64,000 nt of DNA from Terebella lapidaria (Eukaryota; Annelida; Polychaeta; Terebellida; Terebellidae). Shown here one piece after another: positions 23,993 through 36,476 of the stretch. The DNA lies in contig OX424569.1 of assembly GCA_949152475.1 (NCBI GenBank), positions 25,713,950 to 25,777,949 on the forward strand. The letters run 5' to 3'. The notes beneath the pieces are model-generated. The model searched no databases. It was not told the origin of the DNA and saw nothing but the letters and a program-made list of their open reading frames with translations. How positions within the stretch are numbered: the stretch's first letter is position 1; each line of letters begins with the position of its first letter. The position numbers were made by a program, and so were the translations under genes.

Positions 23993-26852
23993 CATGTATG
24001 ATCATGATGATGAACTGCATCTTCAACATTTGTGCAGTAACACAAGGGTTTGTAAACATACATAAAGTAGCATACATACATGTGTCTGCACACTACACTT
24101 CGTACACAAATAGTGATCTGTCATTGAAGGTATCACCCACAGTATATTGTACATGTATCTGAATATACCGGCGATAATCCACCTAGAAAGGTCACTGTTG
24201 AAGCACCCAGCATAAACATGAGGGAACATCTGATTTATACTATATATTTATACACATCATGCTCGTGTGCACATGTAGCAGTCCACGACATACGGTTTTG
24301 CACATGCATGTATTTTCATTGATTTCCTGCTACATGTATATCATGTACCGGTATACTGAGATGGAAACTAATTATTGACATAATTATGAATGCAAACACA
24401 TACACACATACATATCTAGCACAAACATAGGGTTTTAAATGTCGCAGAGCCTGGCAAGAGACATAAATATTCAATGGAAGACTTGAACACGCTGGCGAAT
24501 ATCCATAATCTGCAGTAATTTCGAGTGTTTTATTAATATAAATTCAATTGCCAATTGATACTTGTCCGTTGTCTACAGAGCAAAAAAGTTCAATGCACTG
24601 AGTTGCTAAATCGAATATTTCATGCATATACACATGTCTGTATACACATGTCTTTTATTTAGGCTAGAACAGTTACCATTCGATAGAATCATATAATTTA
24701 TACTATTGAGTTACATTTAACATGTTTACACCACAATAACGTTGAAACAACCTCAAATTAATTTCACAAGATATAGCTTTTATGCTAAAGCAGAGCTCTG
24801 TGTTCAAAAGAAAAGCCAGAAAATTATGCTCACCAATGATGAGATAGTCACTAAACGAACCTGAATCGACATGATCGCCTTGCATTGTGAACACTTTCAA
24901 ATCCAGATCTTCATAGGACGACTGCCGTATAAATTTGGGCTTTACAAAACACCATGTACACATGTGGCAAACTTCAACCGTGACTCATTACTTATCCGAT
25001 ACTGTGAAATAACGAACAGGAAAATAGCGGGATTACATGCACGTTGTATGTGTTGAAATATTGGTGCGATTGTCTCGGATAGGATGCTAAAAAATGTACG
25101 ACAAAAGAAACACATGTTGTCTTTTATCATCTTTTAAAGCACAGCTTGATTATCAATTGCACTCGTATGCAAATGTGTACATCCACATTGAGTGACAGAC
25201 CCAAGAAACTTCAATATTAATTGTGTGCATGATCAAAAATGCAGAGAGTGTTCCCAGTCAAACACAATGATTTAATCATAAGTGATATATCTGTGATGTA
25301 CATTAGGTCCACATGTGTGCGTTGAACATGCCATTGCCAGCATACTAGTGTGACAGACAACATTCTCTCGCTCATAATTTTATTCATGACCACGAATTAA
25401 TTGACTATACACATACATGTATTAGTGCATTGATTTATGCTAATCAATACACACATATATCTAGTATACAACAGTACCAGTTCATTACCCGAAGGTGTTC
25501 GACAATATCATTTCCTTCACCATCTTCATTATACATTTCTAAGTACATGTGCATATAGGGGTGTAAGTATATTGTACAATAAATCTGATAGGTGTACATG
25601 AGTCTACATGTAGCCATATGGAGGGGTAATATTCCAAACATAATTTTCACATTGAATTTCTGATACAGCATGACAATGATTATTATATCATGCATCATGA
25701 CAGTGCATGTATGTGTATGCATGAAGGTGAGGGGTGATTGCTATTCACTATATGTTACAAACATTCACTAATCACAATAAACTTTACCTGACATATCTCA
25801 AGATTTGTGCAATAGATAGAAAAGTTTTGTGAACTGATGATCAGTTATATGATATGGAAATCGATTAAGGATTGATTGCATGTGATCGTCATGAACCTGG
25901 CATTGACCAGCTGTCCATTCACTTATAATGTAAATATAAAGGTAACAAATTCATGAATTTACACACTTCCAATCAACGTGAAACTTTGCCTTTCTGATTG
26001 TTAGCCATCAAGGATTACTAACCGAGACTCTGTTTCTTAAGAAATGTTAAATTTGTTAAATTCATCGTTTTCATATGTCATTTTTCGACCTATTTCTCAG
26101 TCTACAAAATACACTCACAACAGGGCGATGCTGTGGATTATGCTGAGGATTATGCTGTGCAGCAAATAGCCAGTGAGGCCAGTAAAACTCACAGGTGATA
26201 TGCACTCGGGTGCACCGAGGTGTTTGGGATTATGAATGTTCAGCTCATTGTATTCATCTCACAGAAAGTATAGCCCTAGATATTCTCATTATTTTGACGA
26301 CAACAAGGAATAAATATATGCAACAGCCAATGCTTGTCAAGCAGAACACTCGAATCTTCGTTTTGGTGAAACGTATAAAATGATTGATCTAATCATCAAA
26401 TTGCACAGCTTTCGTGATATCATTTATGAAACCATGTCTCGGTTCATCATCCATGAGTATATGTGTGTGTGCTAGCCAAGTTTTAGGTCAGGGGAATGTA
26501 TTGTTTTGGTGATTTTGTTACCTTTACTTTCACATTATAAGTCAATGGAAAAGTGCCTCAGTGCAGTCACTGGTAAGTTACGTGCAATCACACCTTAAAT
26601 ATCAGTTCAGAGATTTCAGATTATCATATGATTATAATCCATGTCAACTGGCCCATCAGGACATGTAGTGTTGATTATGGCAAGTTCAGAAATACACCAT
26701 GACTCAAATATAAACCGAGTGAATACATATATGTACAGTTGTATATGCCACAAACCCTTGATGAAGTGGCTATATCATAAGCAGTCAGACTCAGTAGCTA
26801 AATAGCATATAGTATAACATTAGTTCAAACACTTCCTCCATCTCTAACATAT
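23993..26852. other. Intergenic, AT-rich; no gene seen
   Basis: Many TACATGTA words and short frames only. No conserved domain, RNA gene or clear terminal inverted repeat was recognised. Confidence 0.45.
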
Positions 26853-26854
26853 TA

Positions 26855-27148
26855 CCGTATTGGTCCTAATAGTGGCACATGCCCTAATAGTAGAGCGCCC
26901 CCCTCTTTTCCCCAAAAATGTTAGATTTTTGTAACCTTGTAATTCACTTCATATCTTTCTAATAAGATCTTGGAGTGTTCCAATCCACACATTTATGTTA
27001 TTTAAATCATAATAAAGGGGATTGATGGCTATAGGTATATCATTCAGTGATTTTCTTAAATTTGACCTCGAATTTGACCTCATTTTTGCGCGCGCTGCTG
27101 CAAGAGGTCTTGCTTTGGCTCACTGTGCTACTATTAGGACAAATACGG
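26855..27148 (+). mobile_element. MITE-like element, copy 2, TA target
   Basis: A 294-bp element with terminal inverted repeats CCGTATTGGTCCTAATAGT / ACTATTAGGACAAATACGG, flanked by TA on both sides. Size, TA flanks and absence of coding sequence suit a non-autonomous Tc1/mariner-superfamily element. Confidence 0.8.
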
Positions 27149-27664
27149 TAAGTATTTACTGCCTCAAGCTCAATGACTAGAAACAGAGACAGTGATATCG
27201 GAGTTGGTAGTCCATCTCTCTTCTATGTCTATGGTCTAGAACATTTGACGTCACCAAAGAAAAACTTCAATAGAGATCTAGATACGCATTTTGTGTAAAT
27301 GACAGCCACTGAAACTTACTGATCATTGTCATCAATCAGAAGTATGAGCATGAAAACGAGATGCACTCTCATTTCTAGCAGCTTGTTTGGGCTAACATGT
27401 AGAATAAATGGCCAATTTCTGTTGGCCTATGTTATAACATGGGTAGGCTACATAAATAATTTGAATTATGACAATAGAGTCTATATAAGTTATAAAATGA
27501 CGACATAAAGTAAGGTATCGTGCTCTGCTAAGCCTAATATATATTTGGAAAGTTTCAGTGAATTTTGGGTAGATGGCTGGTAAGAAAACAAAGCATGAAT
27601 GGGTAACGGTGGGTTGATGGATTCAGGCCATCAGGGAGGGAGGGTCATTGAATTGTGGGACGTA

Positions 27665-27900
27665 CAGGTAGGGGATCAAATGTCGAACAGCACCAAGAGT
27701 CGAACACAGCTTTTAATGTTGTCAGTGCTCAGAAAAGAATGAACGTAAGTCACAACTTACGACACATGAGCATACAAATGTTAGATATAAGCAAATCTTA
27801 CTCATGAAATTTTCATTTAATTTAATGCTTTTTGAGTACTGCTAAAATTAAAAATTGTGTTTGATATTTGGTGCTGTTCGCTATTTAGTCCCCTACCCTG
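27665..27900. mobile_element. MITE-like element with 30-bp inverted termini
   Basis: The left arm CAGGTAGGGGATCAAAT and the right arm (reverse complement CAGGGTAGGGGACTAAAT) both continue into CGAACAGCACCAA. Total length is 236 bp. The interior is non-coding and AT-rich. Confidence 0.75.
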
Positions 27901-29067
27901 CTACCTGTATTCGTGTCATGTTTCGTGACATTTACTGGGCTACAACAATTAATTGCAACATACCCCCTGCTGCGCCAGTCTTTGCGAAGAGTGGTTCTTC
28001 TCCAGTTTTGTCCATACTTGCAACTGTCACAGACTATGACGTGTTAAACGAGAAAATCTGTCAACTTTTCACAGATTCTTGCGTCTGTCAAAATTTACCG
28101 GAAGTGGTTCAAAATGGTGATGTCACCTAGAGTTAATCTCAAAACTGGGAAAAGTGACTTTGTTTTCACTCCTAACTGCTTTCAAAGAATCATAATATTC
28201 TTTGATAATTGTCAGTGAGTTTGTATCAATGATGAAAAGTATGTTTCAGTTTATAAATGATTGTCTACTCACACAACACAGAGTTTTAGCTGAGAGTAGC
28301 TACATATCATTTTTGGTAATTACAGACTGTGATTTTCTTAGGCTTCCATAATTTCAATACTTCAAACAGTCTTCTATAACCAATGGTGACGTAACCTGCA
28401 GAAGGCCACATAGAGTGAACAAGTATAACGCCATTATTTGAGAAAAAACAGGGCAGAAAACCCGGCTCTTTTATGTGTTCATGTTTTCCATGGACTCAGA
28501 ACACTGAATGTTGAGTTCACAAGATATCCCATAAAACTTGGTTACAAAGTTTATTTCCATATGAATAAGTCACACCAATATTTATACAGTTCATATAGAA
28601 AGTCAGACAATCAGTCACATCAAAGTAAATGATACGGAAAATTGTGTACATCCTCAGCCAATTTAGATTCAACATATCCTTGTCAGATCGCCAGTACCGG
28701 TCTTTGACCGTGAGGTTACTATTCATCGGTAGCTGGCTCTGTTAAAAACATCCTACTGAATTCCAGTTCCATAAGTCGCCCCAGAACCCAGAACCTATTT
28801 TGTAGTTTATAATCCCGCATTACCAATATCCTCCTCACACCACTATAGGCACACACAAAGCGCCTTTATAATATAATCTTCTTAACACTTTCCACAATCT
28901 GGTCAGGTCTAACCCCTTCCCGTAGATATGCAAGAAAATTATCGATAGGGCATAACAGCCTATCATGAATGATGCACAATAACGAATTTCAACTCCGTTT
29001 AAATAGTCATATTAACAGGAGGCAGGATTTGATGAATACGTGTAGGATGTCAAACATGTAAAGTTTG
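27901..29067. other. Intergenic; no gene seen
   Basis: AT-rich sequence with no recognisable coding frame. A short inverted match CCAGTACCGG lies at about 28692. Confidence 0.4.
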
Positions 29068-29680
29068 GCGTCGTCCGCTATCCTAGATCCTCGCGGATAA
29101 GCCGCTCATCATGGGTCATGGCAGACGCACGCCCGCTATCTCGAATCTTCGCAGATAGTCCGCTCACTGAGGGTCACTGCGGGTGCAGTATTTACTTTGA
29201 AACGTTAACCAGGTGGCAGCCCGCCCAGCAAGCCCAGACATACGGACACACCTCAGATATTCTATCATCACCGTGGTGTTAACTTGTGGCCGGCTGGCCG
29301 ACGGTCCGCTCAGGGGACTTAACCCCAGTACAGCCCGACGGTCTGCCAGAGCCTGTGTCGCACCATCCTAGGGCGAGAGACTAGTGATCACAGGGACGAG
29401 CCCCTAATCAGCACGGTCCCCCCTCCTGGGCCCCCTATGAGAATTGTCCCCAGGGCCATTGCGGGCCTCAGCCGGTGAGTGAGGACGTAGAGCTCCTGGC
29501 TGAGCCCTCCGTCGTCCTCTCGCCTTGCTCAGCTCTGAGACAACTCCACTGAACAACGCGGCTTCAGAGTATTTATAACCCAAAAGCCCGAGAAATGAGG
29601 GAAGTGACGTAAGACCATTGTTACAGTACAAACGGGCAAGAGGATTAGAGGGCGTTGCTATGCATCGCATGTGCTTCTAA
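29068..29680 (-). repeat. GC-rich block, possible LTR or promoter of a retroelement
   Basis: This block is markedly GC-rich next to AT-rich flanks. On the minus strand it starts with TGTTAGAAGC, has a TATA-like GTTATAAATACTC near 29570-29580, and then a GC-rich leader. At 29068-29186 two diverged copies of a roughly 60-bp unit (CCGCTAT..., GATAAG/GATAGT, CCGCTCA..GGGTCA) sit head to tail. No matching second LTR or target duplication was found, so a solo LTR is only one reading. Confidence 0.35.
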
Positions 29681-29789
29681 CACGAAGCGGCCAGAAACAA
29701 GAGAAGTGTTTACAAAGAATCTCCTGCCGTGATCTTTGGGCAAAATCGCCACACCTATTACAATGAATAGATGTGTAGTTCCTGCACAC

Positions 29790-30507
29790 TATACTCTGAT
29801 TTTTCTAACTCGTTTACACCGTTTTTTGCCGATATTTTTGCGATGTTTAATGGTATCATATTGTAACTTGGCATACTTCACCTGGAGATCAAACGGCATT
29901 TTTCTGCAAACTTTCATACTTCTGCTCATAGAACTGCGAGAGTTAGCAATCTACTGCAATGATAAATTTTCCCTGAAATCCTGTCGTTCGCATGTCAACA
30001 ATAATGTTTTCCTTTGGCACGTGATGGGCGATTCTGTTCGGATAATTTGCATAGGGGCGAGAGTTAGGATTCGGGACCGCCCACGCAGGTAAACTGATTC
30101 GAAATGCGAGAGTTAGCAATCTACTGCAATGATAAATTTTCCCTGAAATCCTGTCGTTCGCATGTCAACAATAATGTTTTCCTTTGGCACGTGATGGGCG
30201 ATTCTGTTCGGATAATTTGCATAGGGGCGAGAGTTAGGATTCGGGACCGCCCACGCAGGTAAACTGATTCGAAATGACTCGCACGTGCAGGCACCTTGAC
30301 GACAACTGACAACCCCTATTATGACTAATTTGAACTTGTCCATTTGGATTCCGTCATCAGTTGTCGAGAATCAAGCAATATGTCGGCGCCAATTAATTGC
30401 CGTTTGTACCACAGATATGCAATATTCAGTTGAATAGTTCGCTCGAAGTAACTTGACTGAACTAAAAGCAAAAAACGGTGTAAACGAGTTAAAAAAATCA
30501 GAGTATA
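29790..30507. mobile_element. Non-autonomous element with 40-bp inverted termini
   Basis: TATACTCTGATTTTTCTAAC at 29790 and its inverse ending at 30507 form about 40-bp inverted repeats that run through TCGTTTACACCGTTTTTTGC, with one or two mismatches. The interior holds a perfect tandem duplication (29936-30275). No transposase is present. Confidence 0.75.
29936..30275. repeat. Perfect tandem duplication, 170-bp unit
   Basis: 29936-30105 and 30106-30275 are identical by eye, starting GCGAGAGTTAGCAATC and ending GATTCGAAAT. The identity implies a very recent duplication or an assembly artefact. Confidence 0.95.
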
Positions 30508-30509
30508 GG

Positions 30510-31580
30510 CCCCTGGGCACATATACAAAATTCTATAATAGGGGTCATATAAAATAGGAAAATAATGCCTATATCAGCTTATTATTTCAATAACGGGTGT
30601 ACGGTAAATTGCAGGGTTTTTTTTATGTAGGCCTACCCATAGTCGAAAGCTCGGCTCCGTCACGGTGGTCTTGGCTATTTAATGCAGTCGCGTTTGTGAA
30701 ACAATTTTCATGCTTCAGTTTCGTTATGCCTAAGCTCATTGACGACAAAGTAGTCCCAAGTGATATCAAAAGAAGTAGCATAATAGGCCTGATACAATGG
30801 AAATCAGTCGGAAAGAGAATTTCAAACTATTGTCTGAAATGATTACAACTATATGTATCACTGTCCATCGCTACGATACGACATATTCCTAGCATTTACT
30901 TGTTGGCGTAGTAATATAGGTAATGATAGTAATTAAACTAGGTCAGACTTATGCGAATTCTAAGATAACTTTTAGGAGATTCGGTAACTGCACCTGCGCA
31001 TACCAGCCGCAAACTACTTCAAAACAGCGCTTTCTATTGCATGCAATTACTGTTATTAATACATTATTATCAGCAGTGTTTTTCAATCAGTTAAACGGGA
31101 TGTACTGGCTTTTATCGAAAATTTGCAAAACCCACACCAGTGTATGCTGAATCTAAGTCATCTGGAGAAGTCGGAAGCCAGGAGATACATAGGGTGAGCT
31201 CAACGACAATCACAAATACCTGGCCCTGTCGGGCCGGGAATAAAAATTTCAAATGTTTCCAGCATCGATTTTCCACCGAGGTTGGAGGTGCGAAGTAGGT
31301 GGTAAGCTACACATCGAGCAGGCCTATAGCGGCAGTTCATGGTTTCAGTTGTTCGTGTAGTCAACAGGTCAGAGGATGTAGTCAATGTGGTGGCGTATTC
31401 ATCTCACACAGCAAACGAGTGGACCCAGGTCTCAGTCATTGATGAACTCAGCACATGATTAGTTGTTTTTTGGCCCCAGGAGGAAGATGAGGATGATGAA
31501 TTGGTCATGGATGCGGATTTCGGCTGTTGCACATGAGTAAAAAGCTATAACTTCTCTGTCAAAGTTATCAAGTTACAGTT
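30510..31580. other. Intergenic; no gene seen
   Basis: Short frames only. The last 150 bp may be the decayed upstream part of the LINE that follows. Confidence 0.4.
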
Positions 31581-32335
31581 AAAGTAACAAATCACACCAA
31601 TGTCCCGGACTATCCAGGCACACCCCAAGCTGCATTTTTTCAATGAGGTATTGATCTGGGAACAAACCTTGGCAGGCCTGGATGATTTGGATGTCCTTAA
31701 AACTAAAGTTATCGAGGTAATCAACAATCATGTTCCTTCTAAGTAGGCATCCATGCGCCATCACCAACCGTGGATCAACACCAACACCAAACGCCTGTCA
31801 GGGAGACTCAAACATGCCAAGACAAAAGCAAAAGGATCAAACACCAAAAGTAACCAAGCAATGGTTTGTCGCCTCAAGAGCACAGCACCAGTGTAAAGAA
31901 GAACTCAACAATATGAAATTATCAGAATCCTCTCCAAACCCCAAGAAATCCTGCAGTTTCATTAAAGCCCACAAAAATGAACACTATGAGGTATCACCCC
32001 TGAAGGACGATAGCATATCCCATAGTGACCCTAAGATAAAGAATACCATCTTGACCGAACAATTCACAGCAGTATTCTCTAAAGAGGTTGACGATGACTT
32101 GCCGCTGCTGGAAAATACCACACATCTCAAATTTCCCTATCATGGTACACATAGATGGAGTATGTAAGTTATTACGAGGTCTAGACCTCCTCAAGGCCCG
32201 TGGGCCTGACAAACTCCTGGGACGTATGGTGAAGCTCTGTGCAGAAGAATTTTACAAGCCATTTGAGTAGCTATTTCAAGCATCAACTGGACCAGGCAAA
32301 AAACTGAATGAATGGAAATATGCCCTCATTGCCCT
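31580..32335 (+). pseudogene. Degenerate LINE (CR1/Jockey-type) ORF2, N-terminal RT part
   Basis: Broken frames show features typical of the region before and at the start of a non-LTR reverse transcriptase: NNHVPSK, PWINTNTKRLSGRLKHAK, LTEQFTAVFSKE, then LLRGLDLLKARGPDKL (the conserved L-x-x-L-D-x-x-K-A-x-G-P-D) and EWKYALIAL. Several stops and shifts interrupt it. The sequence breaks off at about 32335, where the next RT block (YRPISL type) is missing. Confidence 0.75.
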
Positions 32336-33470
32336 GTGACACTTCGCGTCTGTATATATTTTGTGTTTATGTCAGTGTATATTGTATGTCCATGTTGGTA
32401 TGTATTACATGTGTACATTATGACTTCTATCATAACTATTCTCGTTCCTGTGGTCAGTTCCCACAGATGGCAGCACTCTGCCAGGTATATGTGTTCTCTA
32501 AGAGGTGTAAATGTCGTCACCAGGGGCGCCACCACTCATGTTATGCATGAAGAGATATCCATCTAGCGACACCATTATCATGGTAGGGATGGGCACTACT
32601 ACATCTGAGCGAACTGTTCCTCAGACAGCATGCCTTCGGTGCTGGTCACCGACTCAGTGCTGCTCACTGATCTGAATCCCGATCCGGTCTAGCAATGTTG
32701 CTGACAGATACCAGGTATTGGCGTCATCGCCGGCCTGCATTACAGCAGGGAAATTGGTACAATGATTTGCTAGTTAGCTCTTGGCTAATCTATACTTACC
32801 CATGACAGCTACACTAGCTTGGGTAGATTACGGTGTAGGGGCCTCTTCCCAAGATTGTGGTGAAACTCACATTGGGATGTCACAGCATCGCGATGATCAC
32901 AGGCCTGTTTCCCCGGCAAAAGTAGTGACACTCACTGGCTTTTCAAGCTCACATCATCGTGAGGACGTTCTGTACATATATTTAGCTAGGTATATGTTTA
33001 CACGGCTTGTGTAACTGTTGCCCATGTAGCGGAAGTGTGTGACTCTCAGAAGCCAGGATATCGGCTGGGGAGTGTCTGGATTCAGATGGTTCCACACTTG
33101 TATGTTCTTGCCAGGATATCGGCAATATCTCCATGTCTGTCAGGAGCCAGTATATCGGCTAGAGAGTGTCCTGCCAGGATATCGGCAGTATCTTGTATAT
33201 ATTGTTTGCCTATGTTTGATATGTCTATTCAATAAATGATGTGTTATTGCTAAAATATGTCTGTCTCTCTGTGTTGCTGGCAACTTTCGTAAATACTCAG
33301 CTGTACACTTGGGCAGCATTAAAACGCTACCACATGAACAAAAGCCCAAATGTGTTACAGCCCCAATTTACAGAAACGGTTATACAAGAACAAGCCATCC
33401 AAATACAGGTCTATTTCTCTGACAACAGTCACATGCATGATCTGCGAGCATATAGTCCATAGCTTAATCA
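32336..33470. other. Sequence splitting the LINE; short GGATATCGGC repeats
   Basis: About 1.1 kb separates the two LINE parts and shares nothing with the RT frame. At 33049-33200 a short unit (GCCAGGATATCGGC / CAGTATATCGGCTAG with GAGTGTC) recurs four times. It may be an inserted element, but no inverted ends or target duplication could be shown. Confidence 0.4.
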
Positions 33471-34560
33471 TGGCCCACCTCCATAATAAAGGATCCTCTC
33501 AGACCTGCATGGCTTCCAGAAAATGAGATCTTATGTGATTCAGCTCATTACAACAGTGCACAACAAAATCTCTCCCAAATGCCCACTCCAAAAACTCCAT
33601 CACGGTGGAATATGTGGACATCTCCTCAGGAAGATCCAAAGGTTCCTGTCCAGAAGAACCTAACAGGTGATCTTGAAGGGTAAACTCTCCACCCCGAGTG
33701 TTTTAAAATCCGGGATCACACAGGGAACAGTGATGGGGCCCACTCCTGATCCTTGTCTTCATTAACGACGACAATTGCGTCCATCATCCCACCATTAGGG
33801 CTGATTAGGACCTACTGTACAGGAACATCAATACCTCAAGAGACACTGAACTTATACAACCAGAATCCAACTGACTCCTGGAGTAGAAACATACTTCGTT
33901 AATGGTGTTTAACGTATCCAAGTATGTTTATGACAAAATAACAGGTTCCCAAGAAAGGCACCTACAAGATCCATGGCCGGACACTGGAAGAAGTCGATAA
34001 GGCAGGTTGCTTGGGTGATGTCATCGCCTCCAAGGTACAATGGAACAACCATGTATATTCTGTGTGCTGGAAAGCCAGTCGTAAAGCCATGCTGTCCTCC
34101 AGAGGAACACGTATATGTGCCCCCAGCTCATCCGAAAGAAGTGCTGCACCAGACGGTTGCGACCGGCCCTTGAGTACTCCTTGGCGCAATGGAACCTTGG
34201 CATGCGGAGAAGCAGATCAAGCAACTGGAGATGGTACAGTGACGTAGGGCCTGCTATGTAGTCAAAGACTATGGAAGAACGTCCAGTGTGACGAGGATGC
34301 TGAAAGACAGTGGCCCACATTACAGCAAACGGAAGCTGAAGGGAAATGCTTGTCTACTGCTTGGTTGATATCCAGATAGACGCTTTCGTGACACCCCTGA
34401 CGCTGTCCAAAACCAGAGGACATAACTATCGCTTTGCCAAACCATCCATGGAACCAGTCAACCAGCTGTTTGATGTGGTAGTACACCGAAGACGTGACTT
34501 GGTTCATCTGCGCTGCCATGTCCAACTGCTTGTCATGATCCCAGTTCCTCACGCTGTTTG
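33471..34560 (+). pseudogene. Degenerate LINE ORF2, RT core and C-terminal part
   Basis: Broken frames continue the RT of 31580-32335: ILSDLHGFQKMRSYVIQL, TQGTVMGPTP (G-T-V-L-G-P block), a following INDD-like stretch, WNNHVYS, and then KQIKQLEMVQ...RTSSVTRML, as expected after the thumb region of CR1/Jockey-type elements. Many stops are present and it is certainly inactive. Confidence 0.75.
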
Positions 34561-34589
34561 ACGATCTGATGGCTGAGCTACCGACTCTA

Positions 34590-34760
34590 AGTTACTGTAA
34601 ACAAGCGAAGAATGCCTCAGCCAGACTGGTATTTGAACCCGGGACCTCTCGCACATCAGCCATCCGCTCTACCAGATCAGCTAAAGGGATATCCCCTAGC
34701 CAAGCTAGTAGGAGTACAGTTTCACACATATCAGTGAGGTCACATTGCTACAGGGTCACA
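34590..34760 (-). mobile_element. tRNA-derived SINE-like sequence
   Basis: On the minus strand an A-box-like TAGCTGATCTGGTAGAGCG (34665-34683) is followed at normal tRNA spacing by a B-box-like GGTTCAAATACC (34628-34639), with CCCGGGTTC as in a T-arm. Paired acceptor ends and a proper anticodon loop are not evident, so it is read as a SINE head or tRNA pseudogene. Confidence 0.6.
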
Positions 34761-35029
34761 CGATAGAATGCTAGACATGGCACGCCTGGCACTGCCTGCC
34801 AGATATATCATAAGAGATTGCGAGTCTCCAAGATTGAATCTATAACGTACATCTATTTGAATATTTTTGTAGCCTAAACTGGGCAATATTTCTCCAAAAA
34901 GACCGGCACCTTAACAGGAGATAAAGACAAAGAATAAGAAACAAGAATTTTTAAAGCGATCTACTTGTCTTTTTCAGAGTTATGGCATGCTGATGGCTGT
35001 GTCTCAGGAACTAAAATGCTCGAAAACTA

Positions 35030-36430
35030 CACTGAACAAAATTATAAACGCAAAATGTTGTATACTATCAGCGTTTTACTCACGGCCATGAATTGAACTC
35101 AGATACAGTTTGAGCAGTTAGGTTGTGGTCTACCCTAGTCTATTGAGGTCTTTTTCATTCTTGTTTGTCGATATTTCACACGCATATAGTGGAGTTGAGC
35201 AAATCAGCCAGACAGGTGTGTCTGTCCTGTTGCTCGACTGCCCAACTGGCGTGACCATGTCATGTCCACTCCCTAAAATGGGGGCAATGAAAGGCTTTCA
35301 AAAATGTGTTTTTTATGCAATCAACACGATGCCACAAATGACGCTAGAACGCCGATAATGTGCCATTGGCATGTTGGATGCTGGAATGTCATTGCGCACT
35401 GTTGCTGAACGACTGAGGGTTCACCACTCGACCATTAGTAGTATTCAAACCCGATTCCGTGAGCTGGGCAGCATAGCGAACCGACCTCACGCCCGCGGAC
35501 TATGTGTCACCACCCCGACACAAGGCCGTTACATCCGTTTACACCTGTGTGACTGACTCCGACCAACTACAAGGACTGCTGATGAAGTGATGGGATTGCA
35601 AAACCGACGAATTTCGGCACAGACTGTCCAAAACTGGCTCAGAGAGGAGCAACTGCGTGCGCGTTGCCCACACCACAGTCTGGACTTGACTGCGTTGAGG
35701 CGCCATAACAGAATCGATTGGGCCAATACTCACTACAGATGGACACTTGGACAGTGGAGAAAATGTTCTCTTCACTGACGAATCCAGGATTCAACTCTAC
35801 CGTGTAGACGGATGACAATGTGTGTGGCGTCGTGCTGGTGAACGTTTCGCTGATGCTAACGTAGTCCGCAGGGTGGCTCATGGCGGCGGAGGTGTAATGG
35901 TGTGGGCAGGTATCGCATATGGCCAGAGAACGCAACTGTATGTCATCAATGGGAACCTGAATGTACGTCATCACCTCATGTTCCAGCAGGACAATGCACG
36001 ACTGCATGTGGCAAGGATCTGCATGGACTTCCTGGATGACGAAAATGTGGATGTTCTGACCTGGCCAGCTTATTCCCAAGACATGTCTGCCATTGAGCAT
36101 GTTTGGGATGAACTGGACAGATGTGTACGCCGACGTGTTCCGGTGCAGACTACAGTGCAAGAGCTCCGAACTGCTGTTCGGGAAGAGTGGGACAACATCC
36201 CCCAAGCCAGGCACAGTGGACAAGCTGATCAACTATGCGACGCTGATGTGTGGCAGTGCATAATGCAAATGGGGGACACACGATATAATGTCGTAATGTA
36301 CCTGTTTTTCTCTTGATAGTTCGTATTTGATCATTGCTCATAACTGTGAAATTGTGTATTTCTGCTTGGAGAAGAACTTGGTAAATTTTTCACAATGACC
36401 ACATTGTTGCGTTCATAATTTTGTTCAGTG
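35030..36430 (+). mobile_element. Decayed Tc1-like transposon
   Basis: A 1,401-bp element whose ends CACTGAACAAAATTATAAAC (left) and TTCATAATTTTGTTCAGTG (right) are inverted repeats. TA precedes the left end; the right flank reads CA, a decayed target duplication. It holds one broken Tc1-type transposase. The right end lies 46 bp before the SF3B6 start codon. Confidence 0.88.
35329..36316 (+). pseudogene. Tc1-like transposase (DD34E), inactivated
   Basis: Reads as a Tc1-family transposase: helix-turn-helix GMLDAGMSLRTVAERLRVHHSTIS, then FTDESR (first Asp), HGGGGVMVWAGI, QQDNARLHVA (second Asp) and IEHVWDELDR (Glu), with 34 residues between the second Asp and Glu. Lesions: TAA near the start, TGA after HLCD, a one-base shift just before FTDES, and TGA before CVWRR. 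The usual Pro of the PDMS motif is Gln. The family is certain and so is the loss of function. Confidence 0.9.
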
Positions 36431-36476
36431 CAATTATCTACAGTTCGCTTTTACGAAACAGCCAAAAAGCGTCAAG

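Noticed and set aside
29736..30343. Duplicated frames in the 170-bp repeat
   Set aside because: Identity is explained by the tandem duplication; no domain and no start context.
34616..34700. Functional tRNA gene on the minus strand
   Set aside because: A- and B-box-like sequences are present but acceptor pairing, anticodon arm and a discriminator end cannot be drawn; better read as a SINE head.
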